Shown here piece after piece: positions 46,451 to 57,426 of a DNA stretch of 64,000 nt. The stretch is from Cheilinus undulatus. Taxonomy: Eukaryota; Chordata; Actinopteri; Labriformes; Labridae. The translations under genes were made by a program, and so were the position numbers. Location: the NCBI RefSeq assembly GCF_018320785.1, contig NC_054886.1, forward strand, positions 2,753,177-2,817,176, written 5' to 3'. Position 1 is the first letter of the stretch. Each line of letters begins with the position of its first letter. Under the pieces are notes generated by a model. The model was given only the letters and a program-made list of their open reading frames with translations, was not told the DNA's origin and did no database searches.

Positions 46451-47832
46451 TGTGAACACTAGAGGGCAGTGTTTATCAGGAGTTGTTTTTGAAAGGAGCC
46501 TCTCATTTGAACACAATTCTCTTTTCATCTACATTTATGTTTTCATGCGTTAACCTCCTGAGAGCTGAGCTTTTGTTCGGAATTCATCTTTAGTTTCTCA
46601 AACGTGTTTGTGATTAAAAAGACCAGATCAGTCTAAAAGCTCAGCCCAGGAAGTAGTCTAGACCAGAAATGATGTCCACATATGTCATGAAAGTCTTGTT
46701 CCTGCCGAAAATCCAGACCTGGATGGGTTTTAGAGCAGATGTTTAGTCTGAGTGTTGTTGGGGGACAAGGACCAGAAAAGGCCCAGCATCAACACAATTT
46801 CAACTCAAAAATTTCCTCCTTAAATCCACACAATTCCCTAAAATGACATGGAAATGAGCCAACATTTCTGAGAGGAAAGACATAAGTGACATAAGCGGCT
46901 GCTTAGGGCCCCTTCAACCAGGAGGCCCCCAAGAGAGAGAAAGTTAATGTTCACAAGCAGTTCAGAAGTAAACTATAGTGAGATCAGCCAGGCTGTGAAG
47001 GGAATGAGGTGCTGAGAGTAAAAGTCAGGCAGAAACAGAGCCCCACCTCAGATTTAATAGTTTTAGTTGATGTTTTACATCGGGGGATTCGTATAACGCT
47101 GTTTTAGGCTGTTTATGTCTGTTCATTAAAATGAATTTAATGTAATGTTCTTGAACGCACCACACAACAGTCAAACAGCGTCTCTGCACCGGAGCTGCAC
47201 AGACATGCTAAACACTAACTAGAGTCCCGTTAAACTCGTGGTTTTCTGAAGTTTCTGTTACCAAATGACTCCACACACAGTTTAGTCTCTTCTTAGCAGG
47301 AAGCTGAGCTGTGTAGGGTCTAACTGTTTTAGTACGGACCGGGAGAAAGGACATAAAGAGGATCAAAGTTAGCAGACTGGTCGTCATGCCCTCCTGCACA
47401 CAGACAGCATCTGCAGACCACAGGGATAGATAAATACGATCACAGGTAAGACACGGTTTCATCAATTTATCCAGATTAACATGATTATAGAGGAATGACG
47501 GGACTTTGTAGATCTGTAGCCTGTTATTTTAGCGTTTAATGAAGAAAACCAAGCTTGCATCAAGTCTGTGTGTAATATCTGACTATAGGAGGGGATTTCA
47601 TGTTAATACTGATCATTAAAGAGCTGTAAAGTAAATGCTTATTATATCAAACTAGCTGACTGGTACTGTAATAGGGTTTATGGTTGAGGTTAAAAGCATG
47701 TCAAATAAATGAACTCTAGCCTTCTGTGTTGTGTTTTCTGGCTCTAAATCCTTCTAAAATGTGATGTTGTTTCAGAAAGAGGAGGATGTGTTTTAAAGGG
47801 AGGGTGTAGGACATCAGCAGGTTTATTTCTGA
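46451..47832. other. Unique region, no gene recognised
   Basis: Mixed-composition sequence with no duplicate in the window. An 85-codon - strand frame at 47,208-47,465 has no recognisable features. Confidence 0.4.
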
Positions 47833-48384
47833 CAGAGGTGGAGAAAGTACTAGACTATTGTACTCAAGTAAAAGTAAAGTTACTCTGGATAAAATATACT
47901 TCAGTAGAAGTCAAAGTAGTCATCTGTAAATCTACTCAAGTAAAAGTCAAAGTAAGTCATTTAAAATGTACTCAAAGTACTGAGTATCTATTTTTGATAC
48001 CTGAGGAGGTTTGACAGTAAAATCTGATCTTTTCTTAATGTGAAATAACTACAAGAGAATATGAATCTCTAACCAGGTTGTTTTATAAGGTGAGACTTAA
48101 CCTAAAGTCAAATGCAGCAGCTGTTTGAGGATGAAATGTGGAATCATTCTCTCTCTGCTGACCATCATGTGCTGTGAAAGTCAAACTTCAGGACATTTTC
48201 TTGTTGGCTAAAGACTAGAATCTTCTCATTTTGGCTTTTAGTGTTATTTTTTACTTAATGCTTTTTAAAATGTAGTGAAGTACAATATTTCCTTAAAAAT
48301 ATACTTCAGTAAAAGTACAAGTACACAAAAAGCTACTCTATTACAATAACTAGAGTAAATGTAATTAGTTACTTTCCAGCCCTG
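47833..48384. mobile_element. Short hAT element with near-perfect 8-bp duplication
   Basis: 552 bp with ends CAGAGGTGGAGAAAGTAC and, inverted, CAGGGCTGGAAAGTAAC. Flanks are ATTTCTGA (47,825-47,832) and ATTTCTGT (48,385-48,392), 7 of 8 identical. Subterminal AAGTAAAAGTAAAGT runs. No ORF. Confidence 0.85.
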
Positions 48385-50008
48385 ATTTCTGTGTTTTGTA
48401 CATAAATGTAAGTTTTTACCATTAACACATTAAAAAGATTGATTTTATTTTTTAGTTTGGATGCATGCTGATGAGGAGGGTCTCCAGAAGAATGACTGAC
48501 AGAGGAGAAAAAGAGGAAGAAGTCCATCTCCTTCACAAGTGTCCACTCCTACAGACTTCAGGACCTTAAGGGGCTCCAACACAGCCGTCTCCTAACAGAC
48601 AGTCCAGAAAAGAGAGGGGAGACAGGAAACTTTCTTCATGTGTGTGCAGAAAGGTAAAACCCAGAACATCCCAGCAGAGACAGAGGAGTGGAGGACTTCC
48701 TGATCTCCCAGAGACAATCACAGTCCTCTCCAGATCCACAACAGTCCAGCTCACAGCTCAGTTTACTGCATGCATGCCAGTGGGCCCAGAGTGTGGATCT
48801 AATAGTCACTACCATTAAGTACAGGGATGATCATCAGTGGACTAAATAGACAGTTCATACACACTGGTCAGATACATGAGTCTAGTTTAACTCATTTAAA
48901 CAATCAACTGAGACAGATCACTTCAGGTTCGTGTTAGGGTTATCTCAAGTGCTGTTCCCTCATCTTTTTCCACTGGGGTTTAGATTAGTTGTTTATGTGC
49001 AGATTATCTAGCATTGACTGCACCAGTTACAGTAATCAGGTGGTTGTGGAGCCCCAATCAAACTTTGCTTAGAGCTCCAGGTAAGCTTTGGCCGACCCTG
49101 ATCTGGGGCTTCAGTCCATGTAGCCCCCCCCAACTCCACCGATGGGCTCCAATGAATGTTTTTCAGAAGTACCACACATGTGGACCGTATCATTGTTCAT
49201 TTAATCAACTCAAACTAAAAATGCTCTGAAACGTGTGAATGAGTCCAGATGTCAGTGTTTAGTGTGGTGCATTCATACAGGATACCTGAAGTCAGGAATG
49301 TTCTCTCATTTACAGACATTTCTGAAGGAACACATGAAGGAGCTGCAGCAATGAAAATACACAGTGACTTTGATTGATAAAGTTCAAACTAAAATGCTCA
49401 GTTGTGCTCACCAGGAGACGTTTCCTTCATGTGTCCTCTACAGACTGTTAACCAGAGTTTATCATAGACAACAAAAAGGGCTTTTTCCCTGTCTGTGTGT
49501 ATATTTAATCTATTTTAGATGTGTAGAAAGCTGTCCATGACTGATAAACTAGTGAAAGATCTGCCCTAACTTCCACTGAGGTGGTGTAAGTCACCTGTCT
49601 TTATCTGCAGCTGATCAGACAGAGAAGAAGAGAGAAAGTCCAGCATCCCTCCCTGAATGTGTGAGAAAAGGAGATGATCGATGTTAAATATGAACCTCCC
49701 CTGTTACCGTTCACTGAAGAGAACCGCCTTTATGTGTCACTACTTTGGTAACAGTCTCCTACACAGCCTTGATGATTTTGATCATAAATAGGAGAAAAAG
49801 CTGCTTGGACAGTTAAAACATAATTTCCCCCTAAATAGCAGAGATGCTACAGGATTAATATTAATAATAATAGGAATTAATATCAAGTTAGCGGATGATC
49901 ACTTTAAGGGTTTCTTCTCCTGACTAACTCCTCCATAGAATTTTTTTTTCCTTTGGCTAAAAGAATATTTTTGATTAATATTAAATCAAAATGCAAGCTT
50001 TCAACCAA

Positions 50009-50080
<72 letters not shown>

Positions 50081-50494
50081 GATAAACTAATAAATTTAGT
50101 TGTAACAAATTACATCAATTTTACCAAAGAAACATTGTTTTTTTTCAGTGTATGATGATCAGGCACATGAATAAACTGGAACAAATGTGTTGACATTAAT
50201 TCTGACTCTTCTTTACTTGTTTTTTCTGAGTCCATCTCACTTCCTGTTCCAGAAACAGAACTTCCTCCTGTGGACACAGAGTTTATCATTTCCTTACTAC
50301 TATTATTAAATCTAGCAGTAATGTAATCCTTCTCATATCTCTAATGTTTGTGCTTCATCAAGCCTAGAATCTACTAGATTATTTTCTAACTGACTGGCAG
50401 CACTGATTGAAACTGAATAAGCTGAAATCCTAAAAGGTTGCATTTCTCATTGTTTTGCATTGAATTCATGGCTGGTTCTGTGTTTTCTCATCAG
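48385..50494. other. Region 5' of the kringle exon
   Basis: Possible exon-like bits occur at about 48,494-48,570 (MTDRGEKEEEVHLLHKC) and after a CTGCAG at 49,608 (ADQTEKKRESPASLPECVRK), the latter vaguely like linker exons of fish NLR genes, but neither is flanked by a convincing partner. A (TA)n microsatellite lies at 50,011-50,078. No first half of a kringle could be found. Confidence 0.3.
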
Positions 50495-50613
50495 TGGTCT
50501 AGGTGAAAACTTCTGTGGTAATCCTGACAATGCCAAGAAGCCCCGGTGTTACACCACCGACCCCGGCACTCGCTGGGAGTACTGCAGTGTGCCCACATGT
50601 GAACCTGACCCAG
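50495..50613 (+). CDS. Second half of a kringle domain, plasminogen-like exon
   Basis: Bounded by acceptor TTTTCTCATCAG and donor CCAG|GTATGG. It reads GLGENFCGNPDNAKKPRC, then YTTDPGTRWEYCSVPTC and EPDP. NPD, CYTTDP, RWEYC and the Cys spacing identify the C-terminal half of a kringle. Entry in phase 2 and exit in phase 1 fit kringle genes, where an intron splits the domain. The Trp of the usual PWCYT is Arg here and the second Asp of the DxD pair is Ala with one residue missing, so lysine binding as in plasminogen is probably lost. Plasminogen, HGF/MST1-like or other kringle proteins remain possible. No exon for the N-terminal half is visible nearby, so this may be a partial gene copy. Confidence 0.8.
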
Positions 50614-50773
50614 GTATGGCGCTGATCCTCCATGATGGTGATGACATAGACGGGTTTGGTCTTTGGGACCTGTGATGACTTCAGTGGATCTGGCTGAAAC
50701 TGAAGGGGTCCTCACTAAAATGTTTGTCCCCTGCATTCATGACTGAGTTGTTGTTTTTACTGTCTTCCTGCAG

Positions 50774-50811
50774 AGGTTGTTGAAATACCCCAATGTGTGA
50801 GCATCAAATAA
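50774..50811 (+). CDS. Short terminal exon after the kringle, truncated
   Basis: Acceptor CTTCCTGCAG, then in phase with the kringle exon: EVVEIPQCVSIK and TAA. The stop overlaps an AATAAA polyadenylation signal (50,807-50,812). PQCVSIK looks like the start of a next kringle, whose first Cys is the C, but the rest is absent and the downstream sequence is unrelated. So this is either a natural short 3' exon or a gene broken here. Confidence 0.55.
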
Positions 50812-51185
50812 AGCCCTTCTTGTTTTAAATCCACCCTGACCACACATCTTAGTAGGGGAGGCATGATACTGGGGTTTGACTGCTGAGTAAATATTCACAT
50901 ACAAGGAATCAGACTAGCTGTTTGGTGCAAAATAAACAACCCAGAGAAAGAATAAAGATAACAAGGGGTTAATAAAAATTTGAATGGGCTAGGCACTGAA
51001 ATGGAATGTTGTAGAAAAGAAGTAGAACAATAAGATGATTTAATAGAATATAAACATGGCAGAAGTATGTTAAAAGGTGCAAAGGAGAAAGCGTACATAT
51101 GTCCAGGTTGACTGGAGAATAGTGCATTTTCTCTAAAACCAACACACACAGCGGGCAGTTCTAAACAGAAGTGGAAAAGTCTGGT
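50812..51185. other. Intergenic, nothing recognised
   Basis: Mixed sequence downstream of the kringle fragment with no repeat match in the window. Confidence 0.4.
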
Positions 51186-51189
51186 GTGG

Positions 51190-51480
51190 AATAATGTGGG
51201 TTAATGACTGCTGGAGTAACGCTCATGAGTCTGACAGCAGAGGGGAAGAGACTGTTCTTGTGGAAAGAGGTTTTTATAGAGCCTCACAAAGTCTGCCCCA
51301 GGTGAGAGGGGTCAGCTGCAGTTCTACCTGCACACCTCAGAGTCCTGAAAGCATGCAGGTCATGGAGATGGAAGACTGTAGCCAGTACCCATGTCTGCAG
51401 AGCAGATGATCCCATTTCCCAAGAGGGTTGCTGATCATGTGAGGATGGACTCCGTGATGGTGGGGTAGAAGTGAACCGTG
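51190..51480 (-). mobile_element. LINE 3'-end remnant (Rex1/CR1-like)
   Basis: On the - strand HFYPTITESILT and, further on, KNSLFPSAVRLM are recognisable; these are conserved near the end of reverse transcriptase ORFs of Rex1/CR1-type LINEs. Frames are broken. Confidence 0.55.
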
Positions 51481-51814
51481 GTCATCAGAGACACTTGTTG
51501 CCACATTTTTGTTACTTTAACCCCTTGGTGCCTGTTTTTACAGCTTTTGCCACTTTCAACACGTTTATTATTCATCCATTTTTGCCCCTTTTATGCCACT
51601 TTGACCCATTGTTGCTGCTTTTGCCCATTCTTGCTTCTTTGTTGCTGATTTTTGCTCCTTTAACCCATTTTTGCCACTTGTTGCCATTTCACAGCACTTT
51701 GCCCATTTTTGCTACTTTTCTGCCACCTGTAACCATTTTTTGCTACTTTTAACCCTTTAGTTGTTATTTTTCAGCCATTTCTAGCTGCTTTATTCCACTT
51801 TAAGCCATTCTTGT
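51481..51814. repeat. Simple-sequence-like TTTTGCCACTTT region
   Basis: Built of TTTTTGCC, CCATTTTTGC and TTTAACCC motifs, like 23,036-23,270. Probably a piece of the same hAT-type family. Confidence 0.5.
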
Positions 51815-53565
51815 GATGTAAGGATAAGTACAAGTTTTGGTGCAAACTGTTGATAAAATTCAAAGGGAAACCCATCCGGTCCCGGTGCTTTCCCACTCGG
51901 AGTTGATTTAATAGCAGACAATATTTCCTCAGCCGTTATGGAGGTTTCCAGGGAGGCCTGGGCTTCAGGGCTTATTTTTGGGATATCCAATGTATCAAGA
52001 AATGCATATATTTTAGTCAGCTCATTTTCTGACTCAGATTGGTAGAGATTAGAATAGAAATGTTTAAACTGATCATTCATGGTCTGGGGATTATGAGAGC
52101 TTGTGTTAGGATCTAAATTCATTCCTGGTATAGTGCGTTCCTCTGAATGTTGTTTGAGCTGAAGTGAAAGCAACCTGCCTGCTCTATCACTGTGCTCAGA
52201 ATGAACTTGTTTACATTTCTCTAAAACCTTTTCTGTCTGCCAGGTTGAAAGGTTGTTGTATTCAGACTGAAGCAGTAGCTTTTCCTGATATAAACAGGTG
52301 TAGGTGAGACAGCATATCTTTTGTCTAAATCAGCAATATTATGGCTTAATTCCTAAAGTCGTTTACTGCGTTGCCTGCTTCTGTGAGTAATAAAAGAAAT
52401 GATCCGTCCCCTTAAGTAACATTTCAAGGATTCCCAAAGAATCCCCCTTGAAACATCTGGAGTATTGTTAACTTCAAGGAATAGATCTATTTGTTCACTG
52501 AGGAATGTTTTAAACTGGTTACATGAGAGCCAGTGGGGATCCAAACGACAGATACGCTGGGGAGTCATGGACGAAAGTATTGGAACCCTTGGATTTTTTA
52601 AAGAAAAAAACCCATTCCTCCAGGAAATTGTTGTAGTTACAAATGTTTTTGGTATACACATTTATTTCCTTTATGTGCATTAGAGCAATAGAAAAAATCT
52701 GAAGAAAAAATTGACACAATTTTATACAAAACTCAAAAAATGGGCTGGACAAAAAAAGACTTGATATAAATACACACACTGGCTGTGTACTGTACCAGAA
52801 TAAGTCATAATGAAACTACAATACTGCATCAGAAAAAAACAAAAAAGAAAACATACCAGATAAAGAAACAAACCTCCCCTTGCCATCCTGGAACCCTGGG
52901 CTGGTCTTCCCTGAACATGAGACTGCCCTACAAATAGTCCCCCTACCTTCTAGCATATAACAGGTTAGTGTGTGGTCTAGGCTGCAGGCTCTGGTGCACT
53001 CTGTCCAGTGTGGGTGTGTAGGTCAGGTCCAGGGTATCTTTCAGCAAATTAGCCACCGCCGCCTCCAGTCGTGTGTCTTCAAAACCTTCCTCCCCGCCAA
53101 TTATTCTGCAGTTGTCTCTCTGTTGGCGACATTCTAGGTCGTCAGTTTTAGCCGTCAACCAAGTGACCTCTAACGTGAGACACCTAACTTTATTTTCCAA
53201 CTCCACGACCCTGTTAACATAGCTGTTAGCTCCTTCCTCCAGGCTATGGATCCGTGGAGCATATGCTTTTATCTCTTTTTGGACTTTGGTAATTTCCGTT
53301 CTCATGTCCCTTGAGAGATGGTTTATTTTCTTGTGTAGTTCACCTGATAATGCGGCGATGGACGTATCGATCTTAGCTACCACACTTTGTCCCATTCTCT
53401 GCAGCGCCAGCATTATTGCATCCACGTCCGACAAGCTCTCGGGGATTTCGGGGATTCAGAGTCAGGAGAGTCCAAAGCCTCTGGGCCTGCTTTGGCCTTC
53501 GCATGTTTTGGCGTTTCAAGGCAATTTAACTCACTGGATGGTTCAGGAGACGTCTATTTTTTGAA
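51815..53565 (-). mobile_element. L1-clade LINE, internally deleted (copy C)
   Basis: Left part (51,815-52,173) encodes SGKAPGPDGFPFEFYQQFAP and upstream reverse transcriptase sequence; 52,353-52,560 gives the endonuclease-RT linker (DPHWLSCNQFKTFLSEQID). A Tc1 scrap follows, then ORF1 (52,943-53,434) with the same HTNLLYARR junction as copy B. The ORF1 start codon is changed from ATG to ACG. The 5' end again lies about 140 bp past the zinc-finger stop codon. Confidence 0.87.
52563..52758. mobile_element. Tc1/mariner terminal fragment in L1 copy C
   Basis: GTCATGGACGAAAGTATTGG on the left and AAATGGGCTGGACAAAAAAA on the right are typical Tc1/mariner-type termini. It is present only in copy C and replaces the L1 endonuclease region. 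Confidence 0.6.
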
Positions 53566-53702
53566 TTATACAGCTACAAACACAATGGGATATCTATTTT
53601 TTTAACTTTTAAACTGTGTGAGAGCAAAAAACAATATTTAACTTTAATCCATGCAGAGCTAGTAAACCCATGTCTCTACATGTCACTGCTCATGAGCACC
53701 CC

Positions 53703-54797
53703 CTAGCTCTCTTTTTTGACACATTTGTGTGTTTTCACCTCAGAGCTCCATGTGAAGCTTTTCTCACAACCAACACACCAGTACGGCCTGTGTCCGGTGT
53801 GGATACGCAGATGCTCCTTAAGATTGTGAGCTGAAGCAAACCTTTTGTCACAGTGCTCACACTGGTACTCTCTGACTCCAGCATGGGTGAGTTTATGTCT
53901 GCTAAGTGAAAATGACCTACCAAAACTCTTCCCACACTCCCCACAGACGTATGGTTTCAGACCGGTGTGGACACGTTCATGTATGATGCATTCCTGTTGA
54001 CTTCTGAAGGCTTTCTCACAGTGTCTACATTTGTGTGGTTTCTCTCCAGTGTGGATCTGCTGGTGAAGTGTAAAGTTGTTGTTATGCCTGAAAGTTTTCC
54101 CACATTGGTCACAGCTGAAAGGCTTCTCTCCAGTGTGGATCAGCTGGTGGCGTGTAAAGCTATTTTTAAGCCTGAAGGTTTTCCCACATTGCACACCAGT
54201 GTGAATACGCTCATGATACTTAAAAGCACCTTGATCAGTAAAGACTTCCCCACAATCCTGACAAGGGTAGAGTAATTCTCTGGTGTGGATGTTTCTGTGA
54301 GTCTTGAAGTTAGACAGCTGACTGAAACTTTTACCACAGTCCTCACATTTGTATGGTTTCTCTCCGGTGTGAGTGCGTATATGATTCTTCAATGCAGATG
54401 AATGTGTGAAAGCTTTCCCACAGAACTCACAGCTGTACCGTTTCTCTCCAGTGTGGCTACACTGATGGATCCTCAGAGTAATTGCTTGAGAGAAGGCCAA
54501 ATCACATTGCTCACAGCTGTACGGTTTCTCTCCAGTGTGGATACGCTGATGGATCCTTAGAGTAGTTACTCGAGAGAAGGCCATACCACACTGATCACAT
54601 TTGTATGGTTTCTCTCCAGTGTGAGTGCGTATATGATTCTTTAATGAAGATAACCTTGTGAAATCTTTCCCACAGATCTCACAGCTGTATGGTTTCTCTC
54701 CAGTGTGCACTCGCATATGCGTCTTTAAATCTGATGAATAAGGGAACTCTTTACCACACTGCTGACAGTCATGACTACGAGGCGTGCCCCTCCATTT
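53703..54797 (-). CDS. Polydactyl C2H2 zinc-finger protein, main exon (copy C, 13 fingers)
   Basis: Starts after the same acceptor with [18 protein letters not shown] and ends KES, TAG at 53,703. Thirteen finger units are countable, but between fingers 7 and 8 an in-frame deletion fuses RIHTGV to [15 protein letters not shown], removing the linker and the first Cys of finger 8, which therefore cannot fold normally. The C-terminal four-finger block matches copies A and B. The middle block has different fingers (for example [20 protein letters not shown]). Candidate 5' exon: 57,134-57,235. No effector domain seen. Confidence 0.87.
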   Translation of the reverse strand, partial: KWRGTPRSHDCQQCGKEFPYSSDLKTHMRVHTGEKPYSCEICGKDFTRLSSLKNHIRTHTGEKPYKCDQCGMAFSRVTTLRIHQRIHTGEKPYSCEQCDLAFSQAITLRIHQCSHTGEKRYSCEFCGKAFTHSSALKNHIRTHTGEKPYKCEDCGKSFSQLSNFKTHRNIHTRELLYPCQDCGEVFTDQGAFKYHERIHTGVQCGKTFRLKNSFTRHQLIHTGEKPFSCDQCGKTFRHNNNFTLHQQIHTGEKPHKCRHCEKAFRSQQECIIHERVHTGLKPYVCGECGKSFGRSFSLSRHKLTHAGVREYQCEHCDKRFASAHNLKEHLRIHTGHRPYWCVGCEKSFTWSSEVKTHKCVKKES

Positions 54798-55283
54798 CTA
54801 GAACAACAAGAAGCAGAAAAGAAAACAGTCATGGTGGAGATCTTCAGCTGACAGCTTTGCATTACTGCGGAGGAGAGTTGTCACAATAGCAGCGTTTTCA
54901 ATGTCAAACTGATACACTTTTCAATACCACTGCAACAAAAATGGCCTCCTGGTAGGAGTCAGTGATTGACTAAAAATCTGATTCACATTTTTTCCTTCAT
55001 GACCAAAACATCCACAGATTTCATTGTCCTGAGGTCAGTTGGCATAGTAACATGAAAATGTTTGTATTTTAGAATTAAAACAACTGTAGAAGACTGGACT
55101 ACTAGACTACTACAAGACAGGAGCTCAGTTACAGTTAGAGGAAACTACCCCAAATAACTATGTCTAACCTTCCAGGACATCCAAACCTTTCTCACTGGAG
55201 GCAGAAAATCAGCTGCTCAACTCCATCACATTGTCAGAGAGGAAAAAGTCAAACTTTAAATGTGTTGAGTGTAAATTCATTCC

Positions 55284-57067
55284 TACAAGAAAAAGAGGTG
55301 TCAGCACTCAGAAAATTTCCTTTAAGGTAGTTTTATTCAAGGCACAACGGGCGTGTTTCGACTCAGTCTTCTTCAGTGTTGTGAAACACTATGTGGAAGA
55401 GCACCTTAAGTACAGGAAGTATCACCTGTTATACACTCCTGATCAAAATCTTAAGATCAGTAGAAAAACTGCAAGAATTTGCATTTTGCACTGTTGGATC
55501 TGAAGAAGGTTCTTAGTAGAGCTTCGTAATGCAAAAAGAAGAAATGGGAGTGAGACAACAAAAATTTGAGTAAGCAATTTATTGAAAACAACAATTAAAG
55601 TGAAATAGGCTGTTCATCAGCTGATCAAAAGTTTAAGACCATGGCCTTTAAAAGCCAAAATCTGTGCAAAAATGTGGATTCAATGTGATTTTCTGTCAGG
55701 CATTCACACTGTCATGACCTCCTGATGGCAAAGACTATAAAGCTTTCTGTCTTTGAACGTGGTCAGACTGTTGAGGGGCATAAGCAAGGCCTTTAGCAAC
55801 ACACCATCGCTGCTGAGGTTGGACGCAGTAAGACAGTCATTTTGAATTTCTTCAAAGATCCTGGAACTAAAAACTCAAGTGGTAGACCCAAAAGAATTTC
55901 ACCGGCGCTGAGCCGGTGGATCTGATTCTCTGTCCGTCAAGATACGGGATGATCCTCGAAATTAAAGCCGTTACTGGTGCCGACTGCAGCCCAGTAACCG
56001 TCAGACGGCGTGTGTGAGGGAAGGGCTTAAAAAAACTAAAAACATCTTCAAAGGCCTCGTCTCCTTCAACGCCACTAAATTGCCCGTTTGGACTTTGCAA
56101 AGGAGCACCAAACATGGGACAATGAAAGGAGGAAGAAAGTTTTATTCTCTGATGAGGAAAAATGTAACCTTGATGGTCCTGATGGCTTCAACATTAATGA
56201 CATGACAAGGAGATCGCACTTGAAGATGTTTTCTACGCGGCACAGCGGAGGGGGCGCCATCATGATCTGGGCTGCTTTTTCCTTCAATGGAACAATGGAG
56301 CTTCAGGTTGTGCAGGGGCGTCAAACGGCGGCTGGCTATGTGGAGATGTTGCAGCGGGCATCCCTCATGACTGAGGGCCCTCGTCTGTGTGGTAAAGACT
56401 GGGTTTTTCAACAGGACAACGCTGCAGTTCACAATGCCCGTCTGACAAAGGACTTCTTCCAGGAGAATAACCTCACTCTTTTGGACCATCCTGTTGATCT
56501 AAATCCATCTGAGAACATTTGGGGATGGATGGCAAGGGAAGTTTACAAAAATGGACATCAGTTCCAGACAGTGGATGCCCTTCATGAAGCCATCTTCACC
56601 ACTTGGAGCAACGTTCCCACTAGCCTCCTGGAAACACTCGCATCAAGCATGCTTAAACAAATTTTTGAAGTGATCAACAAGAACGGTGGAGCTTCTCATC
56701 ACTGAGGCCTTTTTTCAAACTTTTATTTCTGTTTTGAGGGTGTTTTCAGTTTTTTTTGTGGCATGGTCTTAAACTTTTGATCAGCTGATGAACAGCCTAT
56801 TATTATTATTATTATTTCACTTTGTCGTTTCAATAAATTGCTTACTCAAAATCTTTTTGTCTCACTCCCATTTCTTCTTCTTGCATTTTCAAGCGTGTAT
56901 AACAGGTATAACAGGTTATACTTCCTGTACCTAAGGTGCTCTTCCACGTAGTGTTTCACAACGACTGACGGAGACTGAGTCGAAACGCGTCCCTTGTGCC
57001 ATGTTGTGCCTTGAATAAAACTACCTAAAAGGACATTTTTTGAGTGCTGACACCTCTTTTTCTTGTA
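55284..57067 (+). mobile_element. Tc1/mariner-like element with long inverted repeats (copy C)
   Basis: Same element and insertion site as in A and B. The right arm has lost about 110 bp, and an ATT microsatellite (56,800-56,815) has grown inside it. Confidence 0.78.
55725..56705 (+). pseudogene. Tc1-like transposase pseudogene, longest open core (copy C)
   Basis: 205 codons (56,088-56,705) are open without interruption, with [14 protein letters not shown] (first catalytic Asp region), [20 protein letters not shown] and [20 protein letters not shown], ending at the natural stop. A 9-bp deletion beside the second block removes three residues, so the spacing from the second Asp to the Glu is 31 instead of 34. 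Upstream frameshifts and a deletion near 55,860 separate the DNA-binding half. Confidence 0.85.
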
Positions 57068-57133
57068 GGTCGTTTTTGTCATGCACCTTTAGGAGTGCTC
57101 CTTTTTTCGCGTTCTCTGTAAATTCATTCCTAC

Positions 57134-57235
57134 CTTGAGAGGGGGAGTCATCTTTCTTCCTCAGACAGCTGCCCTGAAGTCAGATTCAATGATGGACGGC
57201 GTTCCTCTCCACAAGTGTCTGGTCTCAGCACTGAG
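57134..57235 (-). CDS. Candidate 5' exon of zinc-finger gene, copy C (codes MTPPLK)
   Basis: Identical organisation to copies A and B, with ATG at 57,151 and donor CTCAAG|GTAGGA. The exon sequence is almost unchanged among the three copies. Confidence 0.45.
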
Positions 57236-57426
57236 CTGAGGACAAACAGAGACACATTATCAGACAGCAGCTCCTCAAGTGTCCACGGTCTGCAGAAGCC
57301 CGCTGCCTCATTCTTAAAAACTTCTAGAAAGGCGTCATAGTGGCGGCTCCATTCAGAAAGAAAGGAACAGTAGTTTTTATCTCAGAGAGGAGGTGGGCTC
57401 AAAAATAACACCTGGCATGACTCGTG

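Noticed and set aside
49600-49690. NLR-type linker exon (ADQTEKKRESPASLPECVRK)
   Set aside because: Only a loose resemblance, no consensus donor directly after it and no neighbouring NACHT or LRR exon.
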